From contig NZ_VUMO01000001.1 of the NCBI RefSeq assembly GCF_009696145.1, positions 62,001-126,000 of the forward strand: a stretch of DNA of 64,000 nucleotides, read 5' to 3'. Below, in pieces: positions 41,549 to 49,745 of this stretch. Source of the DNA: Pseudoramibacter porci (GTDB lineage: Bacteria > Bacillota > Clostridia > Eubacteriales > Eubacteriaceae). The notes beneath the pieces are model-generated. The model was not told where the DNA came from. It made no database searches and saw only the letters and a list, made by a program, of their open reading frames with translations. A program made the position numbers and the translations under genes. Position 1 is the stretch's first letter, and every line of letters begins with the position of its first letter.

Positions 41549-43021
41549 ATGACAGATCAAGAGAGCCGAAAATGGCTTTTATATATTTTTGACTGTATCG
41601 CGTTGGCGGTCGGGAATTTCGGCATGCTGGGCGTATCCAAATTTGCCTTTCACGCGGAGATCAGGACCGACTTAATCGTCGTTGTGCTGTTTATGCTCTG
41701 CATCCGCCTGCTGATCGTAGCGGTGGGCGATTTTACGGGCTTTTGCGATAAGCTTTGGCACACCGTGGTGATTGTCGCCGTCGCAGAAATGGCGGTGGTC
41801 ATCGTCGAATACGTGATGGTTTACGGCTTGTCCCAGCGTTTTTTAGGCATGACAGCTGCGGCCGACTTGATTCTCATCATGCTCGTTCACATTTTCTGGC
41901 GGCGCAGACAGCGCCGAGCCCTTTTAACGGACGGCGCCGATCAGGCTGAAACGGCGAGCGCCGCTGCGGCACAGCAGGGAACGGTTGCCGATGCAGCAAA
42001 TGAAGCGCCAGAGGGCGAATCGGAAGATGATCGGGACAGCAAAGTCAGCTGGCTGCTTCGCGGCAGCGTGTTGGACGAACCCGAAGCGTCTGAAGATATC
42101 GAAGAAGATGACGAAGGGGCTGAAGCGTCTGCGGCGTCAGAAACGCCAGAGGACGAAGAAGAAACGGACAGCGGCACGGCCCTCGATTGGCTGTCCGACG
42201 ATGACGATTTCGAGACGGAAGGATCGGCGCTGTTCACCTCAGAGGATGATGAACCAGACGAAGCTGAACCTGAAACAACGTTAGATGAAGTATCGCCCGA
42301 ACCGGAAGACACGCCGGCATTCGGCGAGACAGAAGTGCCGAATAAGGCAGTTTTTGAAGAAAATGACGAAACTGAAATAGGCGAAGCCGAGCCGGACGAA
42401 AGCGTCCTTGAATCCGACGAAGCTGAAACGGCTGAACCTGAAGCGGAAGAAAGCGAAATTCAGGAAGCGGAACCGGAAGAGGCGGAAGGCGAAAGCCAAG
42501 AAGCCGTTTTTGAACCTGAATCAACAGCCGCTGAGACTGCAGCAGATGACCAGATAAATCGACAAGAAGCCGCTTATATCAATGTCGAAGATGATTTGAA
42601 CGATTTTATCGACGGCTTAAGCGCGGATGTCTCCGACGATATCTACAAAGAAACGGCCACCCGGCTTAGGACTTCCCTCGAGCAGCTGCTTGCGTTTAGA
42701 ACCGATGAGCCATTCGTCTCGACGAGCCGCGAGCTTATGGAACAGCTGAAAGCCACCAAGACCCGTGAAGATTTAAGCGCTGCCGCCATCGACAACGTCA
42801 TTGCCGTGGCCCAGCAGATCGATTCCATCGAACAGGTTGAAGATGTCATCGAAGCGCCGGAAGCGACAACTGAAAAACCAGTTGAAGCGCATCGCGTCCA
42901 ACAGCCGGATTACAAGATTCAGGATGACGAAATCCTCCTTGACAGCGGCGATTCAGAAATCATCATCTCAAAAGAAGACCTGGAACACATTCGCCGTTAC
43001 ATGAAAAATCGTCGAAAATAA
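41549..43021 (+). CDS. Membrane protein with very long acidic cytosolic region, unknown function (490 aa)
   Basis: ATG behind CTGAGGAG. Four membrane helices lie in residues 8-112, like the N-terminal bundle of polyprenyl-phosphate sugar transferases, but without the transferase domain. Residues about 125-370 are low complexity with Glu, Asp, Ala and Ser (for example ESDEAETAEPEAEESEIQEA). A helical region 380-450 and a last segment ILLDSGDSEIIISKEDLEHI follow. It is divergent from the LCP gene, whose tail is strongly basic, so the two may contact each other. No family recognised. Confidence 0.75.
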   Translation: MTDQESRKWLLYIFDCIALAVGNFGMLGVSKFAFHAEIRTDLIVVVLFMLCIRLLIVAVGDFTGFCDKLWHTVVIVAVAEMAVVIVEYVMVYGLSQRFLGMTAAADLILIMLVHIFWRRRQRRALLTDGADQAETASAAAAQQGTVADAANEAPEGESEDDRDSKVSWLLRGSVLDEPEASEDIEEDDEGAEASAASETPEDEEETDSGTALDWLSDDDDFETEGSALFTSEDDEPDEAEPETTLDEVSPEPEDTPAFGETEVPNKAVFEENDETEIGEAEPDESVLESDEAETAEPEAEESEIQEAEPEEAEGESQEAVFEPESTAAETAADDQINRQEAAYINVEDDLNDFIDGLSADVSDDIYKETATRLRTSLEQLLAFRTDEPFVSTSRELMEQLKATKTREDLSAAAIDNVIAVAQQIDSIEQVEDVIEAPEATTEKPVEAHRVQQPDYKIQDDEILLDSGDSEIIISKEDLEHIRRYMKNRRK

Positions 43022-43034
43022 TAAAATAAAACGC

Positions 43035-43075
43035 GAACCTTTATCTCTAAAAAGCGGGATAAAGGTTCTTTTTTT
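43035..43075 (+). terminator. Terminator after the acidic membrane protein gene
   Basis: GAACCTTTATC pairs with GATAAAGGTTC and is followed by seven T. Confidence 0.88.
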
Positions 43076-43136
43076 GCCATGAAAAAAGCACAGCCGATTC
43101 CATTCAGCTGTGCTTTGATCTATTTTGGATTGATGA

Positions 43137-44414
43137 TCAATTAGAAGAATTTTCGATCTGCAGATTCGATTTAAGCTGCGACAGGGTGAAACTTTCCGTG
43201 TGGGCGATGGGTTCCCAAGTGGTCAGCGGCTTGAGGATGCAGGCGAAATTGATGACCGTCCAGGACACGATGAAGAACCAGAACGAGAAATAAGAAGCCG
43301 TTCTAACCGAACTGTTCTTGTGGTGCTCGTGGCGGACCAGCCAGTGGGTGAACTGAATCGTCAGCAGAATGCCGATGACACTTGACGCAATGGTGAAGTA
43401 ATTCTGCGTCTGCGGGATCTGCAGGTTGATCGAAATCATCATCGTGATGATGAACGATACGAAGCCGTAAATCGTAGAGATGACTTGAAGCAGCGGCGCC
43501 GACAGGTAAAGGATCATGTCAAGGCAGGCGAAGCGGCGGGTTTCCTTAAAGCTCTGCCAGAGCTTCGGCGCGTAGTGGGAGAAGCACTGAATGGTGCCGG
43601 TGGACCAGCGCTTGCGCTGTTTCCAGGACGTTTTAAAGTCGATGGGATGTTCGTCGTAAGTCCGGGCGTCGGGAATCCAAGCGATGTCCTGCCCTTTAAT
43701 GATGTTCTGTGTCGTGAATTCAATGTCTTCGGTCAGACTGAAGGTTCGAAAGCCGGAATTGTCCTTCTTTAAAACTTTGGCCGAAACCATAAATCCGGTG
43801 CCGTTCAGCGCGGCGGATAAGCCGACGTTTTGCCGGGCCTGGTTGATAAAGCGGTTGACCATGTAGTAGAAAATCGTCTGACAGCCCGAAACCCACGAGG
43901 TTTTGGGATTTTTGCTTTCGCGGTAGCCCTGACCGATTTCCACACCGGCGCACATGGCGTTGTTCATGGCCTGAAAAAAATCCTGCTGAACCAAATTGTC
44001 GGCATCGAAAATGCAGAACGCGTCGTAAACGTCGTTGTGGGCAAAGGTGTGATCGAAGAATTCTTCGAGGGCGCCGCCCTTTGAGTGCACCGCAGCAGAG
44101 CAGTGGAAGGTTTTGGCGCCGTGGGCCAATGTCACCTCTTCGGTATTGTCGGTGCAGTTGTTGGGCAGAACGTAAATGTCGTAGAGCGCTTTGGGATAAT
44201 GCTGCTCTTTGAGCGAGTCGATGAGATTGCCGACCACGCCGGCTTCGTTTCGCGCGGCGATTACCGCGGCAAATTTTTTCTGCGGCGGCGCCTGAGGGTA
44301 AGCCTTCGATTTGAATAATCCCATGACACCAATGATGATGTAATAGGCGCCGTAAATTGTAAAGGGCAGACCCAGAATGATTAACGCAGTCTGGATCGCA
44401 TCTTGTACCATCAT
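43137..44414 (-). CDS. Membrane glycosyltransferase, family GT2
   Basis: 425 aa; starts at one of two adjacent ATGs behind GGAAGG. One N-terminal helix (residues 8-33) is followed by a GT-A domain: VIAARNEAGVVGNLIDSL near 50, FDADN near 140 (the DxD metal site), TEDIEFT near 230 and QRKRWSTGT near 265 (the QxxRW motif of processive enzymes). Three or four helices follow to the end. It most likely polymerises or transfers a sugar at the membrane for an envelope glycan. The sugar cannot be told. Single-gene unit. Confidence 0.88.
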   Translation of the reverse strand: MMVQDAIQTALIILGLPFTIYGAYYIIIGVMGLFKSKAYPQAPPQKKFAAVIAARNEAGVVGNLIDSLKEQHYPKALYDIYVLPNNCTDNTEEVTLAHGAKTFHCSAAVHSKGGALEEFFDHTFAHNDVYDAFCIFDADNLVQQDFFQAMNNAMCAGVEIGQGYRESKNPKTSWVSGCQTIFYYMVNRFINQARQNVGLSAALNGTGFMVSAKVLKKDNSGFRTFSLTEDIEFTTQNIIKGQDIAWIPDARTYDEHPIDFKTSWKQRKRWSTGTIQCFSHYAPKLWQSFKETRRFACLDMILYLSAPLLQVISTIYGFVSFIITMMISINLQIPQTQNYFTIASSVIGILLTIQFTHWLVRHEHHKNSSVRTASYFSFWFFIVSWTVINFACILKPLTTWEPIAHTESFTLSQLKSNLQIENSSN

Positions 44415-44567
44415 AGATAACCTTCCTTTTATATCCTTATTTTATTGAGTGAATTCATTTTCTGAGGAGGATGAGAAATATTGTATTTTCCCCAAATTCC
44501 GGTGTTATTTTATCATCATTTCGGGATTTTGACAAGAAAGCCGGGAAAATATAGGGAAATATTAAGA

Positions 44568-44596
44568 TTGACAGAAGGGCTTCGATATAATACAAT
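44568..44596 (+). promoter_or_regulatory. Promoter of the ECF S-component gene
   Basis: TTGACA (44568-44573) and TACAAT (44591-44596) are 17 bases apart. The leader has a short TTCGG...CCGAA hairpin just before the ribosome site. Confidence 0.8.
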
Positions 44597-44657
44597 ACCC
44601 TTGTTTTAAAAATACACACTTTATTCGGAAAGACCGAAAAGGTAGTGAGGAGTAAAA

Positions 44658-45293
44658 ATGAAACAACAAAATAATTCAAAGCAGAAGACCCGTTGGCTGG
44701 TCACGTTGGCTATGTTTGCCGCAATCATCGTATTGCTGGCTTTCACACCGTTGGGATTGATCCCGCTTCCCTTTATTAAGGCGACGACGATTCAAATACC
44801 GGTCGTTATCGGAGCCGTTCTGCTGGGGCCCTTGGCTGGCGGCATCTTAGGTGGCGTCTTTGGCATTTGCTCGATGGTCAACGCAACGGTTGCGCCGACA
44901 CCGATGAGCTTTGCCTTTTCTCCGGCACTTGCGATGAACGCAAGCGGTGCAGTCAAGGCGGTTTGGATCGCCCTCGGATGCCGAATCTGCATCGGAATCG
45001 TCGCCGGATGGATCTGGCGCGGACTGAAAAAGGTCAAGATGAACGACATCCCGGCTCTCGCCATTACAGGTGCGGCCGGCGCGATGACCAACACAGCCCT
45101 TGTCATGGGCAGCATTTATCTGCTGTTGGCTCAGGAATATGCCAAAAGTATCGGCAGTTCCATGAGTGCAGTGTTTAAGGTGATCATGGGCGTAGTGGCT
45201 GGCAACGGCATTCCGGAAGCCATCGTCACAGCAATTCTCGTGACCGTTATCGGCAAAGCGCTTCTGGCGCTGATCAAGCGGTCGACAAAATAA
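44658..45293 (+). CDS. ECF transporter substrate-binding S component
   Basis: 211 aa with GTGAGGAG before ATG. Six membrane helices: the first carries the S-component motif LVTLAMFAAIIVLLAFTPLG, with small residues for docking to EcfT. Then IPVVIGAVLLGPLAGGILGGVFG, and later GVVAGNGIPEAIVTAILV. The overall pattern fits vitamin S components of the PanT/FolT/RibU kind. No riboswitch lies in the leader, so the vitamin cannot be assigned. The energising EcfA and EcfT are not in this window. Confidence 0.85.
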   Translation: MKQQNNSKQKTRWLVTLAMFAAIIVLLAFTPLGLIPLPFIKATTIQIPVVIGAVLLGPLAGGILGGVFGICSMVNATVAPTPMSFAFSPALAMNASGAVKAVWIALGCRICIGIVAGWIWRGLKKVKMNDIPALAITGAAGAMTNTALVMGSIYLLLAQEYAKSIGSSMSAVFKVIMGVVAGNGIPEAIVTAILVTVIGKALLALIKRSTK

Positions 45294-45310
45294 CAACATA
45301 ATATTTGGCA

Positions 45311-45345
45311 AGGCGTCAGGCGTTTGTCTGACGTCTGTTTTTTTA
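45311..45345 (+). terminator. Terminator after the ECF gene
   Basis: GGCGTCAG pairs with CTGACGTC and eight T follow the stem. Confidence 0.88.
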
Positions 45346-45359
45346 TTCAAAGGAGATTT

Positions 45360-47075
45360 ATGAAATTCAATACATTGGCCATTGGGGAAACGACACGGCA
45401 GGCGATCGATCAAATGGGATTTTCGGAAATGACGCCCATTCAGGAGCGCGCGATTCCTGTGCTTTTAGACGGCAAAGACGTCATCGGCCGTTCACAGACC
45501 GGGACAGGGAAGACCCTTGCCTTTGCCATTCCATCGGTCACAACCATTGATGCCGCACGCCGACAGCCTCAGGTGCTCGTGCTGCTGCCGACACGGGAGC
45601 TGGCCATTCAAGTCGCCGGGGAATTTGACAAGCTCACGGCCTTTGATGACGCCCTTTCTGTGGCGCTGCTTTACGGCGGCGAGCGGTTTGACCATCAGCT
45701 GCGGGCGCTGCGCGGTGGCGCGCAGATTGTTGTCGGCACGCCAGGCCGCACCTTGGACCATCTGCGGCGCGGCACCCTGCGCCTCGACCAGTTGCGCATC
45801 GCCGTTCTCGACGAAGCCGATGAAATGCTCGACATGGGCTTCCGGGAAGACATCGAAGGGATTTTGTCTCAGATCGGCCATCCAGTTCAGACGGCGCTGT
45901 TCTCGGCGACCATGCCAAAGCCCATTCTCGAACTGGCCGGCCGCTTTCAGCGCAACCCCGAAAAAATCGAAGTGGCGCCAAAACGCATCGTCGCTTCGGG
46001 GATCGATCAGAAAGTTTTCGTCGTCAAGAAAGGCATGAAGCTTGAAGCCCTGATGCGCCTGCTTGAGGTGTTTGAAATGCAGAAAGCGCTCATTTTCTGC
46101 AACACGAAGCGCGCCGTGGATACCGTCGCAATGCAGCTGATCGATCAGGGGTATCCGGTGAGCAAGCTCCACGGCGACATCGATCAATCCGCCAGACAGG
46201 CGGTGCTCACGCGCTTTACCCGATCGAAGCACGGGGCCCTTGTCGCGACGGATGTTGCGGCCCGCGGCATCGACATCGACGATATCGATCTCGTGATCAA
46301 TTACGACGTGCCGGAAAATGTCGAAGACTACGTCCACCGGATCGGGCGCACCGGCCGCGCCGGGCGAAAAGGAACGGCTCTGACCTTAGCGCAGAACCGC
46401 GATCGCTTCCACCTTGAAAAGATCGAAGCCTACACGAAAAAGAAAATGACCCGGGAGATGATCCCGACGGGATCCGACATTCAAGTCCTCAAGCGTCAGC
46501 AGATGACAGAAAAGCTCGCTTCGGATTGCAAGGCGGCCCGCGGTCAGGCTGAAAACGGCGAGTCGGACGGCATTTACAGTGAGATTTTAAATACGCTTAA
46601 GGAGACTGGGTTTTCAAGCGACGAGATCGCCTGGGCGCTGCTCAAGCAGTGCATGCCGCTGACCGCTTACGATGAGACGGATCTCAACGATCAGATTCAG
46701 ACCGTCGGCATGGGAAAGAAAGGCACCAGCAGCCGGAAACGCCGGAAGGGCCGCGGACATCAAGATCCAAAATCGGGTGTGCGGATCATGATCAGCGCGG
46801 GGAAAAAGGACGGCGCGAAAAAAGGCGATATTCTCGGCGCGATTTGCGGCGAGTCGGGGATTTCCAGCGATGAAGTTGGAGATATCGCCGTGTTCGGGCA
46901 TTTTTCAACGGCGGTTGTGGCTGACGACCAAGTGGCGAAAGTCATTGCGAGCTTGGAAGGGGCGCGGATTAAGCGCAGCGTCGTTTCAGCCTCCATCGCA
47001 GGGAAAAAGAAAGATAAAAAGAAAAAAGGGCACCGCCCGGGCAAGCATCACGGCAAAAAGAAAAAGTCGAAGTGA
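45360..47075 (+). CDS. dbpA: DEAD-box RNA helicase with DbpA-type RNA-binding domain
   Basis: 571 aa from ATG 45360 behind AAAGGAG; an in-frame ATG further upstream lies within the preceding terminator. Motifs: Q motif MTPIQERAIPVLL, SQTGTGKT (I), PTRELA (Ia), TPGR (Ib), DEAD (II), SAT (III), RGIDIDDIDLVINYD (V) and HRIGRTGRAG (VI). The last 90 residues form a DbpA RNA-binding domain (GVRIMISAGKKDGAKKGDIL), then a Lys-rich tail. Such enzymes remodel 23S rRNA in ribosome assembly. The stop codon lies inside the terminator stem. Confidence 0.92.
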   Translation: MKFNTLAIGETTRQAIDQMGFSEMTPIQERAIPVLLDGKDVIGRSQTGTGKTLAFAIPSVTTIDAARRQPQVLVLLPTRELAIQVAGEFDKLTAFDDALSVALLYGGERFDHQLRALRGGAQIVVGTPGRTLDHLRRGTLRLDQLRIAVLDEADEMLDMGFREDIEGILSQIGHPVQTALFSATMPKPILELAGRFQRNPEKIEVAPKRIVASGIDQKVFVVKKGMKLEALMRLLEVFEMQKALIFCNTKRAVDTVAMQLIDQGYPVSKLHGDIDQSARQAVLTRFTRSKHGALVATDVAARGIDIDDIDLVINYDVPENVEDYVHRIGRTGRAGRKGTALTLAQNRDRFHLEKIEAYTKKKMTREMIPTGSDIQVLKRQQMTEKLASDCKAARGQAENGESDGIYSEILNTLKETGFSSDEIAWALLKQCMPLTAYDETDLNDQIQTVGMGKKGTSSRKRRKGRGHQDPKSGVRIMISAGKKDGAKKGDILGAICGESGISSDEVGDIAVFGHFSTAVVADDQVAKVIASLEGARIKRSVVSASIAGKKKDKKKKGHRPGKHHGKKKKSK

Positions 47076-47095
47076 GTTTCACTTCGACTTTTTTT
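47061..47095. terminator. Bidirectional terminator overlapping the helicase stop codon
   Basis: AAGTCGAAGTG and CACTTCGACTT form a perfect stem flanked by A and T runs on both sides, so it can serve the helicase gene and the convergent desulfoferrodoxin gene. The TGA stop at 47073-47075 is in the stem. Confidence 0.92.
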
Positions 47096-47110
47096 ATACG
47101 CTTTTGATGA

Positions 47111-47485
47111 TTACGCTTCAGCCTTCCATAATCCGTGGAGATTGCAGAATTCGTAAGCCGCGATCAGTTTATCATCAGCGGTTAATTCAAAAGAAGCCTT
47201 TGGCGCTTCGCCCGGTTTTAAGTATTTGACCTGAACGCCCTGAGCGGTTTCGATCGCGATAAACTGGATATAATGTTTTTCGATCATGGGGTGTTCCACT
47301 GAACCGACAACGACGTCAACGTGGGTGCCGTCCTGTGTAATGACCGGAACGTGTTTTTCTGTTGCTGCATCTGTTGTGTTGGCGGTTAATTCGTTCATAT
47401 CAACGCCGCAGCAAACTGGGGTGCACGGTGAATCCTGGAGTACATAAACCATCTGTCCGCATTTCGAGCATTTGTAAATTTTCAT
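47111..47485 (-). CDS. dfx: Desulfoferrodoxin (superoxide reductase)
   Basis: 124 aa behind GAAGGAGG. Centre I ligands C6, C9, C25 and C26 (KCSKCG and PVCCG) form a rubredoxin-like iron site. The catalytic centre II is shown by EKHVPVI, VEHPMIEKHYI and FCNLHGLW, giving His and Cys ligands. It reduces superoxide to peroxide with electrons from rubredoxin, an oxygen defence of anaerobes. Single-gene unit with promoter at 47525-47553. Confidence 0.95.
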   Translation of the reverse strand: MKIYKCSKCGQMVYVLQDSPCTPVCCGVDMNELTANTTDAATEKHVPVITQDGTHVDVVVGSVEHPMIEKHYIQFIAIETAQGVQVKYLKPGEAPKASFELTADDKLIAAYEFCNLHGLWKAEA

Positions 47486-47524
47486 ATTGGCCTCCTTCTA
47501 TGTGCAATACGATTTCATAGTTTT

Positions 47525-47553
47525 ATTATAGAGCTTAACTTTGTTTTTGTAAA
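47525..47553 (-). promoter_or_regulatory. Promoter of dfx
   Basis: Read leftward, TTTACA (47548-47553) and TATAAT (47525-47530) are separated by 17 bases. Confidence 0.75.
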
Positions 47554-47627
47554 GGAAGGGGCGCGAAAATAAGCCCGTCTTAAGATAAGATTTGTCGCAT
47601 CACATATTAGAATCAATCAACAAAAGA

Positions 47628-48197
47628 TCAATCGTAATAATCCTTCGCCTTTTTCCGCCGCTTGAGCTCAGCCTTTAACCAGGCAAAGGTCGCGTCTTCG
47701 CCTTCGTCCCTGAGCTTTTTGAGCAGAAATTCCAGCTCTTGGTGGGTCGTGGGGTGCATGTAGGGGGAATCCTTCATGTGCTGGTAATAGTCCCAGGGGT
47801 GATGCTCAGTGTATTTGTCTTTCAAATAGATTTTGCTGGCAGCGACCCGGTCGCAGAACATTTCGGCCACGTATTTGTAAGGCATTCGGAAGCCAACCAT
47901 TTTGGTGTGATCTTTGAGATCTAAATCGATCCAGTATTCAAAATGGTGTTTGTTGCGCCCCTTGTGGTGCAGCCAGGCCCGGGAGATGCCGGTTTGGCGG
48001 CGCGCTTCCGCGTTGGGGCTGTGGGTGCCGGTAAAAAAGCGCACCCCTGTCGAAAATTCAGACCAGCTGTATTTACTCATGTCGTGGAGCAGCCCCTGTT
48101 TGTAGAGGCCGACTTTAAAACAATGCTGCATGACGAGCCATTTGTGATGGGTGATGGTCTTGAAATGGCCCCACCCCATAGAAAATGCGTTTTTCAT
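47628..48197 (-). CDS. DUF5662 family protein (189 aa)
   Basis: Start at ATG 48197 behind GAAGG; a farther in-frame start would overlap the upstream MATE gene. Many His and aromatic residues are in conserved blocks: THHKWLVMQHCFKVGLYKQG, LLHDMSKYSWSEF, WLHHKGRNKHHFEYWID and CDRVAASKIY. The H-D and HH--N-HH patterns resemble HD-like metal sites, and catalysis is possible but unproven. Function unknown. It follows the MATE gene by 13 bases in the same direction and is probably co-transcribed. Confidence 0.8.
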   Translation of the reverse strand: MKNAFSMGWGHFKTITHHKWLVMQHCFKVGLYKQGLLHDMSKYSWSEFSTGVRFFTGTHSPNAEARRQTGISRAWLHHKGRNKHHFEYWIDLDLKDHTKMVGFRMPYKYVAEMFCDRVAASKIYLKDKYTEHHPWDYYQHMKDSPYMHPTTHQELEFLLKKLRDEGEDATFAWLKAELKRRKKAKDYYD

Positions 48198-48210
48198 AAC
48201 AAACCTTCTT

Positions 48211-49569
48211 TTAAATATAATGGAGATCATTGGATTTTTTGGCGATGTCGCGGTACATCCAGACGAAAATCAAAATGGACATGACCCCGGCGAGCAGCCA
48301 CGCGGCCGGATCGCACGCGCAGGACACGGCGTAGGAATGGAGGTGAATGCCGAGAGCGGCTGTGCCGCCCCGCGCAGCCAGCTCTGTGAGGCCGCAAATC
48401 AGCGGCAGCATTGCGTAGCCGCAGCCTTCCATGCTGCTGCGGAAGATGAAAATCATCGCCAGCGGAATGTAGCAGGGAATGGATATTCTCGCGTAGGTCA
48501 GCGCCCAGGGCATCATCCGGGATAAGTCGGCGCCAGAGGGGAAGAACAGGCGCATAAAAATGTGCAGCGGCAGGAGCATCAGCATCATGGCCGCTGCCGA
48601 GTAAATGACTTCAACGATGACGGAGATTTTGATGCCTTCGCGTATACGGCCGAGGTCCTTCGCGCCGGCGTTTTGACCGCAGAACGTTGCCATCGTCTGG
48701 CCCATGGCGATCATGCCCTGCATGAGGATATTTTGAATTTTTGAGGCCGCGGTAAAGGAAGCGACGGCGTCCGCGCCGAACAGATTGATCGCCGCCTGCA
48801 TGATCATGATGCCCGAATCGGTAATGGCGTACTGCAGCGCCATGGGAAGGCCCATTTTAATTTCGAAGAGAATAGGTTTTCGCCGGGGGCGCCAATGGGT
48901 GCGCCTCGGGATCAACACCGGGACGCGCATCGCTGAATATATGGCGCAGAGCACAGCTGATATCCCCTGTGAAAGAATCGTCGCGGCGGCGGCGCCGTTG
49001 ACGCCGGCGTGAAACTTGATGATAAACAGCAAGTCGAGCCCGACATTGAGACAGGCGGAAAACACGAGAAAGTAGAGCGGTGCCCGGCTGTTGCCGACGG
49101 CGCGCAGAAAAGCGGAGAACAGGTTGTAAAAAACCGTGCACAGCGTGCCAAGGCAGATGATTCGAATATAATCAAGGGCCATGGGAAAGACGGAAGCCGG
49201 CGTATTCATCAGCCGTAAAATCTGCGGCGCGAAAGCCCAAAATAAAAAGGTTAGAATCACAGACAAAGCAAAACCGAGCTCAATCCCTGCAGCGACGGAA
49301 ACCTTTACGCCGTCGCGGTCGCCGGCGCCGTAGCGCTGGGAGGTCAGAACCGTGAAGCCGGCGGTAATGCCGATTGCGAAACCGCCGATCAAATACATCA
49401 GGCCGCCTGTTGAGCCGACAGCCGCCAGCGCATCTGCGCCGACGAACCGCCCGACAATGATCGTGTCGACCATGTTGTAGAGCATTTGAAAGACATCGCC
49501 GATCAAAAGGGGAATCGTGAATTTAATGATGAGCGGGAAAATATTCCCTTTGGTCATATCCTGTTCCAT
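48211..49569 (-). CDS. MATE family efflux transporter
   Basis: 452 aa from ATG 49569 behind AAAGGAGG. Twelve helices; the start MTKGNIFPLIIKFTIPLLIG and YNMVDTIIVGRFVGADALAAVG are characteristic of the NorM/DinF-like MATE proteins of Firmicutes. The second half repeats the pattern (GADAVASFTAASKIQNILMQ). Members export drugs or metabolites in exchange for Na+ or H+. The substrate is not readable. Confidence 0.93.
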   Translation of the reverse strand: MEQDMTKGNIFPLIIKFTIPLLIGDVFQMLYNMVDTIIVGRFVGADALAAVGSTGGLMYLIGGFAIGITAGFTVLTSQRYGAGDRDGVKVSVAAGIELGFALSVILTFLFWAFAPQILRLMNTPASVFPMALDYIRIICLGTLCTVFYNLFSAFLRAVGNSRAPLYFLVFSACLNVGLDLLFIIKFHAGVNGAAAATILSQGISAVLCAIYSAMRVPVLIPRRTHWRPRRKPILFEIKMGLPMALQYAITDSGIMIMQAAINLFGADAVASFTAASKIQNILMQGMIAMGQTMATFCGQNAGAKDLGRIREGIKISVIVEVIYSAAAMMLMLLPLHIFMRLFFPSGADLSRMMPWALTYARISIPCYIPLAMIFIFRSSMEGCGYAMLPLICGLTELAARGGTAALGIHLHSYAVSCACDPAAWLLAGVMSILIFVWMYRDIAKKSNDLHYI

Positions 49570-49661
49570 TGGGTCCTCCTTTGATTTGTAATTTTTGACA
49601 ATGTTCATTATTATATCACAAGCAGAAAAAATGCCAATGCTAAAAGGTGTGGCCGGCCAGA

Positions 49662-49708
49662 TTGACAGGCGTCTTCGAGGTTATTATAATAATTGTAAAA
49701 ATTACAAT
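49662..49708 (+). promoter_or_regulatory. Promoter and downstream palindrome of the acyltransferase gene
   Basis: TTGACA (49662-49667) and TATAAT (49685-49690) are perfect and 17 bases apart. Right after the -10, ATTGTAA (49692-49698) and TTACAAT (49702-49708) form a perfect palindrome over the start site, suitable for a repressor. The regulator is unknown. Confidence 0.8.
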
Positions 49709-49745
49709 AGATATTAAACAGAGATATAAAATTAATGGCGAAAAA

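Noticed and set aside
44597-44657. Vitamin riboswitch (THF, TPP or FMN) before the ECF S-component gene
   Set aside because: The leader is about 60 bases with one short hairpin and lacks the conserved sequences of these classes.
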